Part shown: positions 1-9,150 of the stretch, piece by piece | How the letters are laid out: every line of letters starts with the position of its first letter | How positions within the stretch are numbered: the first letter of the stretch is position 1 | From: Bos javanicus | Lineage: Eukaryota > Chordata > Mammalia > Artiodactyla > Bovidae | DNA length: 64,000 bases | Direction of reading: 5' to 3' | NCBI RefSeq assembly: GCF_032452875.1 | Contig: NC_083869.1 | Span: 123,634,001-123,698,000, forward strand | Notes under the pieces: model-generated | Told to the model about the DNA's origin: nothing | The model's database searches: none | Seen by the model: the letters and a program-made list of their open reading frames with translations, nothing else | Position numbers and translations under genes: made by a program

Positions 1-50
1 TATTGCATGGTAGATGCAGGGAAGGCCAGCCCAAGGGGTTAGCAGATAGG

Positions 51-546
51 GTGGCACTAGTGGTAAAGGGAAATGGCAACCCACTCCAGTACTCGTGCCT
101 GGAGAGTCCCATGGATGGAGGAGCCTGGTAGGCTACGGTCCATGGGGTCTCAAGGAGTCCAACAGGACTGAGCCACTTCACTTTCACTTTTCACTTTCAT
201 GCATTGGAGAAGGAAATGGCAACCCACTCCAGTGTTCTTGCCTGGAGAATCCCAGGGACGCGGGAGCCTGGTAGGCTGCCATCTATGGGGTCCCACAGCG
301 TCAGACACGACTGAAGGGACTTAGCAGCAGCAGCAGCAGTGGTAAAGAACCTGCCTGCCAATGCAGGAGACATAAGAGATGTGGGCTCGATCCCTAAGTA
401 GGGAAGACTCCCTGGAGGAGGTCATGGCAACCCGCTCTAGTATTCTTGCCTGGACAATCCTATGGACAGAGGAGTCTGGCAGGCTGCAGTCCATAGGGTG
501 GCAAAGAGTCGGACACGACTGAAGTGACTTAGCACACATGCACACT
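51..546 (+). repeat. Bov-tA SINE, split by a Bov-A2
   Basis: This is a tRNA-Glu-derived ruminant SINE. Its head survives at 51-68 (GGTAAAG motif) and its body at 338-546, with the CAACCC box, the GACACGACTGA motif and a CA-rich end. The two parts are separated by a Bov-A2 at 69-337. The string AGTGGTAAAG flanks that insert at 59-68 and 338-347, so it is the target-site duplication, and the Bov-tA is the older element. Confidence 0.9.
69..337 (+). mobile_element. Bov-A2 SINE inserted in Bov-tA
   Basis: Two tandem Bov-A monomers are joined by a TTCACTTTCA linker near 176-200 and end in an (AGC)n tail at about 323-337. The 10-bp target duplication AGTGGTAAAG lies on both sides. Bov-A monomers derive from the BovB 3' end and are mobilised in trans by BovB (known for the family). 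Confidence 0.9.
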
Positions 547-1865
547 GCTCAGCAAAGCAGGAGTCAGAAGAAGGGAAGGTTGCCAAGCTGAGACACAAGA
601 GGGTGAGCCTTGAGAAAGGATCAGACAGACTCCACGATGAGGGCTGGAATGAACCCCCTTCTCCACCTGACGCAATCAGGATGACTGGGGTGCTCTGGGC
701 CTCGGCGGGGGGGGGGGCCTGGGGGGGTGGTCAGAGGATCTGTCCAACAGTGGGACAGCTTCCCTTAACAGAGGGTGAGCTCCCAGCCCCTACAAAAGTC
801 TGAGCTACTACAGGACAGTGAAGAAGGGCTGTCCTGCAGTACTCGGGGCGGGGGAGGGGGGCAGGATGGACTAAGGTCTCTTCCTGTGCTAAGATTCTGG
901 TTCCAGAATGTCTATTTCAACTCCATGTTCCTCTGAATCATTCCGTTCTCAGAGCCAAGCACACTGTGAATGTCATTACAAGCCTCTCTGAACAATTCTT
1001 AATTCAAAGATTCTTAGGGCCTGGAATTCAGTGAATGCATCTGTGATCTTATAATTCTAAGATTTTGTGAAAGGCATAAGATTCGGCAATTCAAAGACTC
1101 CATTAAGGTAGCTTTGAGTCTCTGAAAGATGCTCTAATTCCAAGATCCTGTGCATCACAGATGCCATGAAAAAGACTGACAGATCTCAAAATCACTGACT
1201 TCGAGAGAAGGAAGGTTCCAAGACCCCCCTCTCTCATGTTTCAGAGTTTGTCGGGAGAGGACCCTGGGCCTCTGGCCTGCACACCCTTCTCAGCACTAAC
1301 ATATGAGGTCCCTGGGAGCCCCGGACCCCACAGTCCAGCTCTCTCCTGACCTGCAGCCACCTGGCTAACTCCAGTCTTCCCAAGCAAGGATCCAAGGCCT
1401 TAGGGGTGGACCAGGCCTCTGAGAAGCCCCATGAGAAGCCCCATCCCTCCAAACCTCCTCTGAGCCAGGTGCCTCGTTAACCTGCCAACAAAGGTGGAGC
1501 CCTCCCAGAAAGGCTTCAGTACTCAACATGTCTATAAACTGCTTTTTGGACTTTTCCACCCAAAACCCCCTGGGAACAACCCCCAAACACACTGGGAGAC
1601 CCCCCCCAGCTTCTCTCTTCCGGCTCCTTCCACCTCCTCTCCCCTGCCCCCCACCCACCCCCGCCAGATCCAGGGCAGCCAGCATTGGTACACTCCTTCC
1701 TGCCTGCCAGCTTGCTGTTTTGTGTATCGGAGGTTGATTTGCCCCGGGGGCTCCTGAGCCCGCCCCACAGGCTGACTGCACTACACGGGCCCTGAAGGCC
1801 CAGGTGACAGGACCCAGGAGGCCAACCCCTCAGCAGATCAGCTCCCTGCCAGGCATGGTTCTCCC
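547..1865. other. Single-copy DNA, no gene recognised
   Basis: I see no SINE, LINE or exon with credible splice sites. The stretch holds two G-rich tracts (701-731 and 845-866) and a degenerate AATTC/AAGATTC-type periodic segment (888-1150). Open frames on both strands at 1234-1938 are in GC-rich sequence, overlap each other and match nothing I know. Confidence 0.5.
701..731 (+). other. G-run tract, possible G-quadruplex
   Basis: A run of 11 G (707-717) is followed after CCT by 7 more G (721-727) and a GG. The tract satisfies a relaxed quadruplex pattern on the + strand. A second G-rich tract with runs of 4, 5 and 6 G lies at 845-862. Function is not shown. Confidence 0.5.
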
Positions 1866-1965
1866 CTGGGATGTTAATTACAAGGGGGAATGGCAAGTGC
1901 AGCCTTGGATACCAGTGGTAATTACTGGTGCAGCTCATTCAGAACAAATAATAAATGTAGGAAAA
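1866..1965. other. Candidate conserved non-coding block
   Basis: This repeat-free AT-rich patch contains TTAATTA (1873-1880 area) and the inverted repeat ACCAGT (1911-1916) / ACTGGT (1924-1929) around a GTAATTAC palindrome (1918-1925). TAATTA cores are homeodomain-type sites. Conservation is inferred from composition only. Confidence 0.3.
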
Positions 1966-2070
1966 GGAGTGAGACCCAGGAGCCCACTTTCCTTTCAGCT
2001 CTGCTCGTGTTCCCTGATCCTCTTGCCCTCTCCGAGGAGCTCTTCTCCTCTACAGATACAGATACAGATA

Positions 2071-2272
2071 GTGCACTTCAGTTGTGTCCGACTCTGCGCT
2101 CCCATGGACTATAGCCTGCCAGGCACCTCTGTCCATGGAGTTCTCCCTGCAAGAATACTGGAGTAGGTTGCTGTGCCCTCTTCCAGGGGATCTTCCCAAC
2201 CCAGGGATCGAGCCTGTGACTCCTATGACTCGTGCACAGCAGGCAGATTCTTTACTGCTGAGCCACTGGTTT
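2071..2272 (-). mobile_element. Bov-tA SINE
   Basis: The antisense element reads GTGTCCGACTC near the start, then the GGATCTTCCCAACCCAGGG box, and ends at the tRNA-derived head with TTTACTGCTGAGCCAC. A short GATACA repeat sits just upstream (2055-2068). Confidence 0.9.
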
Positions 2273-2914
2273 AATCTGGGCTCTCAGTGGTCTCTGAGCA
2301 CCGGCCATCCTTCCAGGCTCACGTTGGTTTCTCTGGAAGGATCTGGATCCCAGGGAGGGAGACATGGGAGAAAGCAGGGAGGGGCTGGAATTCTGGAGAA
2401 GTCCAGGTCCGCAGTGGATCCTCAAGGACATCCCAGGGCGGCCCCCGCCCGACCTCAGTGGGCAGGTGGGGTCCAGGGTGCCTTCAGCAGAGAGGGAACC
2501 TGGAACCTAGAACCCCGGCAGACTTCACGGTGGAGGAGAGAACCATGGAGGGTGCTTGGGGCTAAATCTCCCACAGCCTGGGTACAGAGACCTGCCAGGG
2601 GATAAAGGGGAGTTACTCCGGGCTGGGCAGCAAAGGTGCCTGCCAACCTGCTCCATGTGGTCCAGAGTCAGGAGCATCTCTAGCAGCTGCCGCCCAGGCT
2701 CCTCTGGTCAGATGTGAACAGAGGGGAATCCGTGCCCTCCCCGGGCCAAGCAGGACAATCTTCAGCTCAGGGACCAGAGACCAGGCTGCCTCCCTGCGAG
2801 GAGACATCTGTGAGGCCAGAGCATCAGGGGCAGATGAGAACCGAGCAGCCTCGTCACTGCCCTGGCCTGTTTCCCTCCTCCCCTCGCAGGGCTGAGGCGG
2901 CTGTTAAGGTGGTC
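2273..2914. other. Single-copy DNA, no gene recognised
   Basis: GC-rich sequence with no repeat or splice-flanked coding segment that I can recognise. The open frames here overlap on both strands and look like chance. Confidence 0.45.
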
Positions 2915-3250
2915 CAAGTGCATGCTGGAAAATAATTTCCCGACACAGAGCATTTCCGAAGGGACTGAGCTTATTAAGAAAAAAGAGCAGGGATAATGTG
3001 GGCATTGTGAGCACACTGGGCCAACCTCCTGGCAGACCAGGGAAAGCTGACAGTTTTTGTGGGTGAGCAGCCAATTTTTATAGCCTCAAGACAAAGAAAA
3101 TTTCCTGCTGTAAGGTCGGAATTAAGTGATTGGTTAGGGCACCATAGGGTGCTTACTGGAGTGGGCATCTTTGCCTAATTGGGAGTCAAGAAGCTTGTTA
3201 GTGATGATCAGAGAGGGCTTTTGGCAATGGTTACAGAGGGGCTCAATTAC
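2915..3250 (-). mobile_element. Probable solo ERV LTR, antisense
   Basis: Read on the minus strand, this segment has a TATA-like CTATAAAAATT, followed about 140 bases on by a TTAATAAGCTC poly(A)-signal-like box. It then runs to a CGGGAAATTATTTTCCAGCA end, the layout of a gammaretrovirus-like (class I) LTR. No internal retroviral sequence flanks it, which suggests a solo LTR. The outer boundary near 3250 and the family are uncertain, and I could not find a target duplication. Confidence 0.45.
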
Positions 3251-4391
3251 CTTCAGAGGTGAACTTGGTTCAGGGCTCATACCTGTGGCCTTGGGGCAGG
3301 ACTCAACAGTGGTGGCTACAGTGGCCGCACAGACACCCAGGGTTACACAAGCAGCCAGGAACAGGCCCAAGGGGAGAGAACCCAGGTCCTGGAAGCCTGA
3401 GGGAGGAGATGATCTGGGAGAGAAGGGGGAGGAAGGGGAGACGGAGGGGGCTTGGGTTCAGAGTCCCTGCCCCTCACCTGTGGTGGGCACCTCACACCCT
3501 CTGTCTTCTGTAATCCTCACAGCACTTCCAGTGAAGATGCAGCTTCTGTCTTGAGCCCCTTGGGGCCCCTCACCCTGCGCTCGGCATTGACGCACTGTCT
3601 CCTTTGGGTCTCCATGCCCAGCCAGGGGGGAACTGCTCTCCCCGTGTCCTAGGTGAGCAAACAGACCCAGGGGGGCAGTCGGTCACATGTAGAATGTGCA
3701 CAGCACATTGGAGACAGCGCTGGCACTCGCCCAGCCCCTTGGATTGTGGCATCTGTGTCCTCCCCAGAGTTCTGGAGGGGCAGCCTGGGGTACCCTAGTG
3801 GTCAGAGTTCGGTTAGGAGCCACAGTGATTCGAGTAGGGGAGGCTTAAAATAAAGAACTATTATGCTATGCTTTGGAGTGACTCTAAGGATGTCAGGAGA
3901 AATCCGAAGGGAACCCTAGGACTGAGGAAGAGCAACCTTCCACTCGGACGCTCCCCTCCCCCCACCCACCCTGGAGGCCAGAGTTCAGACCTTGATGGGG
4001 AGTGTGGTGGCAGCCGCCTGGATGGCAGAGAAGTTGCTGGCTTCACCCAGAGCAGATGCCAAAGGGCAGGAAACACCCTCGGGTGCCGGCCAGCCAAGGC
4101 GGTGCACGGAGGGGGTTGGGAGCTCTGAGGGTGAAAGGCCCGGAGCACTCAATCCACTCGGGGTCACCTGGTCGGGGGACCACAGCGAGGTGGTCTCCAG
4201 ACACAAGCTCGCCAAGGAGTCATGCACCGTATAGCTGGGGCTAAGCTTCTCTGTCTCGCACTTGCTGGTGGAAGGAAAACAGCACCGCGGACCGGGGAGA
4301 GGCTGCTTCCCTGGTAACGTCCCTCCAGCGCCCTCTACTGACAGAACTTAACCTAATGTGCGGGCAAGGAGAAGCGCCGAGTCCCGGTCCA
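3251..4391. other. Single-copy DNA, no gene recognised
   Basis: GC-rich and mostly repeat-free. A faint MIR-like scrap (AATCCTCACAGCA) lies near 3510-3525. Short overlapping open frames on both strands have no recognisable domain. Confidence 0.45.
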
Positions 4392-4575
4392 GGATGAAAG
4401 TGAGTCACTCAGTCCTCTCGGACTCTTTGTGACCCCAAGGACTGTACAGTCCATAGAATTCTCCAGGAATGGGCAGCCTTTCCCTTCTCCAGGGGATCTT
4501 CCCAACCCAGGGATCAAACCCAGGTCTCCCGCATTGCAGGCGAATTCTTTAACAGCTGAGCCACAAGGGAAGCCC
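4392..4575 (-). mobile_element. Bov-tA SINE
   Basis: An antisense copy runs from GTGAGTCACTCAGTC to the tRNA-like head GAGCCACAAGGGAAGCCC. It lacks the segment between TCTCCAGG and GGGCAGCC, an internal shortening shared with the element at 50744. Confidence 0.92.
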
Positions 4576-4630
4576 AGCAACTCAGGAGCTGAGGGCTGAG
4601 GGACGATAAATCAGGGGTCTGCAAACCACA

Positions 4631-4895
4631 AGGAGAAGGCAATGGCACCCCACTCCAGTACTCTTGCCTGGAAAATCCCATGAACGGAGAAGCCCGGTAG
4701 GCTGCAGTCCATGAGGTCGCTAGGAGTAGGACACGACTGAGTGACTTCACTTTGACTTTTCACTTTCATGCATTGGAGAAGGAAATGGCAACCCACTCCA
4801 GTGTTCCTGCCTGGAGAATCTCAGGGACAGGGGGAGCCTGGTGGGCGGCCGTCTATGGGGTCGCACAGAGTTGGACTTAGCAGACACAGCAGCAG
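4631..4895 (+). mobile_element. Bov-A2 SINE
   Basis: A complete dimer begins at GGAGAAGGCAATGGCACCCC. It has the TTCACTTTCATGCATTGGAG linker in the middle and ends in an AGCAGCAG tail. Confidence 0.93.
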
Positions 4896-5188
4896 ACCAT
4901 CACCTGCAAGCCTCATCTGGCCTGTCATCTGTTCTTGTATGACCCCTGAGCCGAAAATGGTTTTGACATTTTTAAATGATTGAAAGAATAATTAAGAGAA
5001 TATTATTTCATGATGCGACCTTTATAGGAAATTCAAATTCAGTGTTCACAAATAAGTGTTGAATTGTGTCATTTAAAAAATTGTGGAAATTTTCTCTCCT
5101 TAAATGCCTTCATTGTATCCTTGATTATTCTCTTGGTTCTCCAGTCCTAAAACAGTTTATCTGACATTTACAGCAGTCTGACAAGTGG

Positions 5189-5632
5189 TCATGTATGGGT
5201 GTGAGTGTTGGATCATAAAGAAGGTTGAGCGCTGAAGAACTGATACTTTCAAACTGTGGTGCTTGAGAAGACTCTTGAGAGCCCCTTAGAGAGCAAGGAG
5301 ATCAAACCAGTCAATCCTAAAGGAAATCAACCCTGAATATTCATTGGCAGGACTGACGCAGAAACTGAAGCTCCAATCCTTTGGCCACATGATATGAAGA
5401 GCCAACTCACTGGAAAAGACCCTGATGCTGGGAAAGATTGAAGGCAGGAGGAGGAGGGGGCAACAGAGGATGAGATGGCTGGATGGCATCACTGACTCAA
5501 TGGACATGAGTTTGAGCAAACTCCAGGAGATACTGAAGGACAGGGAAGCCTGGCGTGCTGCAGTCCATGGGGTCGCAAAGAGTTGAACACAGACATGATT
5601 GAGCGACCGAACAGCAACAACAACTGGCAAGT
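5189..5632 (+). mobile_element. BovB LINE, 3' fragment
   Basis: This is a 5'-truncated RTE-clade LINE. It carries the end of the ORF2 region (GTCATGTATGGGTGTGAG, GAAGACTCTTGAGAG, CTGATGCTGGGAAAGATTG) and closes in a CAACAACAACA-type tail after GTCGCAAAGAGTT. The reading frame is broken. Confidence 0.92.
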
Positions 5633-6157
5633 ACTACAATGAACTGATGACTGTCCTGGTCTTCCTTGGCCACCATGAACTGCCACCGTGCCGCTTCTAC
5701 AGCTGTTAGATCCAAGCTGCCATGCTCCGGCCTGGTCAAGCCTCTGGACAGCCCAACGCCAGGAGATGGAGAAGGAGCCCATGTGGGACTCTCATGAGAC
5801 ACCTTGAAGTGAGGGATCCAAGAGGGCTTGGCTGGAGGAGGAATGCAGTCTTCACTGAAGGTACAGTTTTCTTGTGCAGGGTTTGCCCCATGAAAGAGGT
5901 CATTGTCCCTCTTGGGAAGTTTCAGGGGAGGTTAAAGGGCTCAGATGCCACTAGTAAGTCTCAAGTGACAAGGATGAAGTCAGCTCTCTCTGACCAGACC
6001 TGAGCCATCCTCCTGGTTCCACAGCTACAGGCCTCTTGTTCCTGGGCCACAGAGCCCCCTGGTGCCACTTCCCTCTATGCCAGACATGCATCTACCATTC
6101 CAGGCCCACCTTCTTCAAAACACACCACCCCGAAGCCTAAGACACCCTTCACACTCT
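5633..6157. other. Single-copy DNA, no gene recognised
   Basis: No repeat family is recognised. A frame of about 90 codons runs through 5722-6003 but has no recognisable domain or splice context and is not called. Confidence 0.4.
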
Positions 6158-6222
6158 TTTTTTTTTTTTTTTATGAAGTATAGGTGATTTATAATGTTGT
6201 GTTAGTTTCAGGTGTGATGCTC
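6158..6222 (-). mobile_element. L1 3' end fragment
   Basis: An antisense poly(A) (run of T at 6158-6172) is followed by TGAAGTATAGGTGATTTATAATG and GTTAGTTTCAGGTG, the terminal part of artiodactyl L1 elements. It is strongly 5'-truncated. Confidence 0.8.
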
Positions 6223-6238
6223 ATCTGAGCCTGTCTCA

Positions 6239-6480
6239 TGGGCCCATTTCACAGATGGAAAAACTGAGTCAAGTTCACTAGATGGCAGCAAGGAGGGAGG
6301 AAACAGCAGGAACTTAGAGACAACAGGACTGGCTTCCAGTTTCAGCTCCAATTCAGGTGCTCTGGGCAAATCCCACCTGTGTGTGAGACTCTGCTTTAAT
6401 ACCTACAAAATCTGCCTTCTCTGCATCTCTCCAGTCCCCACACACATCTACCTGCCCTAGCTCCTCCATCTATAAAATGG
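6239..6480. repeat. MIR-type relics
   Basis: CCATTTCACAGATGGAAAAACTGAG at 6245-6270 is the MIR core in sense. The following stretch (6340-6480, with CTCTGGGCAAATCCCACC and CTATAAAATGGGTCTG) resembles an antisense MIR. Both are heavily diverged. Confidence 0.5.
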
Positions 6481-6819
6481 GTCTGTGAAATAAACACTGT
6501 GAAGTTTAATTCAGAAAATCCACATTAAAGCACATGGTGTCCAAGAAACAGTAGCTCAGTAGACAACCAAGGCTGCCCAGACCTCAGCCCTCAGAGACTG
6601 TACCCGCATGAACAGAGCAGCCTGTCCCCAGGCCAACCTGCCTGATGCCAGTCTGATGACTCTGGTGGCTGAGCCTTTCAGCTGAGATGCAGCTCTGAAG
6701 AGGGGATGAAGCATCTCAGCTGGTGGGAGGCCCCTGTGCAGCTCCTGTCCCCACCGGTATTAATTGGTTCATATCTGGAACAGATGGGGTGGTAGGTCTT
6801 TTTCTCCCCCTGTTTTTCA

Positions 6820-7230
6820 AAGAGCTTTGGTCCAGGAGATAACCATGTAATTAAACAAGTAGAAAAGCAAAACAATCCTCTTAGACAGACCTCACCATCT
6901 TCCATCCCTTGTAAATCTATTAATGAACTGTAATTGCAAAGATTAAACCCTTCCTGAAACCCAGTAACCAGTTCACCATGTCGGGGAAAGACTCCCAATG
7001 TCATCCAAGACCTAAAGAGGGAAAGAAAATAATGTCAATTAGCTGAGCTCTGTTTATCTATACGAAAGTAAAAGAAATATATATTGGTTGCATAGCAATG
7101 TGACATTTGCCAATAGACTCTGGCTGCCCAGGGGAGATGCTGGTTTTCCTTCTTTCTGGGGCTTGTTTATAACCTTCTGTTAATCAAACCGAAAGCTGAA
7201 AGAGATTTGGAAGTTGGGTCTCCTAAGGAC
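6820..7230. other. Candidate conserved non-coding element
   Basis: About 400 bp of repeat-free, AT-rich sequence lies between GC-rich neighbours and is dense in short AT-core motifs: GTAATTAAAC (6849), TATTAATGAACTGTAATTGC (6917), GTCAATTAGC (7035), GCATAGCAATG and GTTAATCAAAC. The appearance is that of a developmental enhancer or intronic conserved element. This is an inference from composition. Confidence 0.35.
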
Positions 7231-7734
7231 TGGAAGCAGATGTGGGGAGAATTGAGATGAGTTAACTGCAGGAGTTTGAGCTGGGGAGGAATGCAGGAAG
7301 GCCTGCTGCCTTCCTCAGGGCCTAGAGAGGTGGAACTGATTCCCCCCGGGGCAGGGAAAAAGCGGGGAGGAGGGAGTTGCATAGGGCAGGCGTTGGGGAG
7401 AGAGCGCCTAGTGAGCTGGCAACAGCCCGCACTCATCGCGGGTGGAGGACTGACCTGGGAAGGCTGTCTTCACTCTTCCCACCAACTCTGACCCCATCCA
7501 CCCACCACACACGACAGTGCTACCCACCCCGTATCGATTTCCTTGGCAACGGCAACTCAGGCTTCTCACTTCTCATGTCCTTGAAGAAATCATTCCTGTA
7601 TCCAGGTTCAGGAGTGGACAGAGCCCCAGACCTGTATCTCCCAGCACAGTGGTGGATTCAGAGATGGGTGCAGTCAGAGATGCTGATTCTTGTGCAAGCG
7701 ATTTATTGAGAGTGTCTCAAGAGAAACCTGGAAG
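7231..7734. other. Single-copy DNA, no gene recognised
   Basis: GC-rich, with no repeat or exon recognised. Short open frames at 7276-7709 overlap one another and carry no known motif. Confidence 0.4.
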
Positions 7735-8262
7735 AAATGGGCATCTGAGTGGTTTCCAGTTTTTGACTAATACGAATCAACCTGCCAAACACATCCTTAT
7801 AATAGATTTTTGAGGACATATGTTTTTACTTCTCTAGGGAAAACAGCCAAAGTGGAACCATTAAGTCATGGATTAGGTATGTGTTAAACTTTATGAGAAG
7901 CTATCAAATTGCTTTCCAAAGCTACCAGCCCACATTCCCACCGGCAGTGGGCGAGGGTCCCCACGATCTTGCCAGCACTTAGTAATTTTAGCCATTTCAA
8001 TAGGAGTAGAGTATCTTTTGTGGTTTTATTTCACATTTGCCTGAAAACTAGCAACATTTTCCATCTTCTCCTGTACTTATTGGTTACCATGAACTTATTG
8101 TGAAGTGTCCATTGGAGCATTTTGACCACTTTTTATTGCAATTTTCATAGGGAAGTCTTGTACACTTTTTCGATTGGATCTCTGTATTTATTTTAGGGTT
8201 TTGCTATAATAGTAAATAGTATTTTTCTTTCACTTACCAATTTTGGGTTGCTAGTCCACAGA
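7735..8262 (-). mobile_element. Old L1, antisense 3' part
   Basis: The antisense L1 3' region is recognised by AGCTATCAAATTGCTTTCCAAAG, CACATTCCCACCGGCAGTG, TTGCCAGCACTTAGTAATTTTAGCC and CATTTGCCTGA. Divergence and small indels point to an ancient mammalian L1 rather than a young ruminant one. Confidence 0.85.
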
Positions 8263-8317
8263 AATACAACTGATGCATATGTAGCAGACTTGTATATCCC
8301 TCAGTTGGCACCCGAGC

Positions 8318-8690
8318 CTGCAGTAAACAAGCATTTATTTGAGCTCCCTGAGTCTACAAAGGGTTGACGGTGCAGAAGATGGCAAAGATAGAGGGAAAAC
8401 TAAGCCTTCCTTCCAGGCTACCGGCTGATAGTTTACATTACAGAGCACTTAATATATGTCAGACACTACATTAAATGTGTGTGTATGAACATGTACACGC
8501 ATATATTCAGTCCTTAGAAACACCCCATGAGGCAGGAGCTGTCATTACTCATTCCATTTTACCAGGAGAAACTGAAGCTGGGAGAGTCTATGTAACTCCA
8601 TAAAGGTCACCCAGCCAGTAAATTCAGAGCCAGGTTCAAATCCAGCAGGCCTGACTGACCTCCTAGCCTGTGCTCCCAGCCCTGATGCTG
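8318..8690 (+). repeat. MIR SINE with flanking L2-like scrap
   Basis: The sense MIR spans about 8428-8690: AGAGCACTTAATATATGTCAGACACT, CCATTTTACCAGGAGAAACTGAAG, GGTCACCCAGCCAGTAA and AGAGCCAGGTTCAAATCC. The preceding 8318-8415 looks like an L2 3' scrap (GCATTTATTTGAGCTCCCTGAG). Confidence 0.8.
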
Positions 8691-8779
8691 TCTCCAGCAC
8701 GTCCTTGAAGATGACCTTGAAGGTTGATTGGTCGACGCCCGCAAAGGCTGAGCACGGCACACAGTGAGAACTTGGGAAA

Positions 8780-9150
8780 TGCTGGCTGAGGGTCAGGTAC
8801 TGCCCTGCACAGTGGGGAGACCATGGTAACTGAGCTAGGCAGAGCCCTGAGGGGTTCCCAGTCCCATGTGGCGGATGAAGGAGTGAACAGTCACTTACAG
8901 CCCAGAGAAGAGCCGACTGGAGAGGCTCGGGGTCATGGGAACAAGGAGGGGCAGTGGAGAAGAGGAGGAAGCAGCACGTGCAAAGGCCCCGTGGTGAGGA
9001 GGGTGGGCCTGGCTCAGGGCCCAGAGAGGAATAGGGGAGCCATTGCTGCAGGAGCTAAGCTGGGAGGCAGGGAGGGTTCTAGGAGGGTAATTTGGGGGAA
9101 GTGCCAGGGCCAGATTGAGGAGGACCAGCTTGGCATCATGGGGAGGCCAG
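8780..9150 (+). repeat. L2 LINE 3' region
   Basis: The stretch contains the L2 3' signature GGAAGCAGCACGTGCAAAGGCCC, with an upstream CACAGTGGGGAGACCATGG, and downstream text of the GAGCTAAGCTGGGAGGCAGGGAGG kind. It is ancient and degenerate, and the open frames through it are not genes. Confidence 0.6.

Noticed and set aside
1365..1938. Several overlapping frames of 87-140 codons on both strands
   Set aside because: Frames overlap in multiple registers in C-rich DNA and none has a recognisable domain.
2613..3016. Small frames near a possible LTR
   Set aside because: No signal, domain or splice evidence; the LTR reading explains part of the region better.
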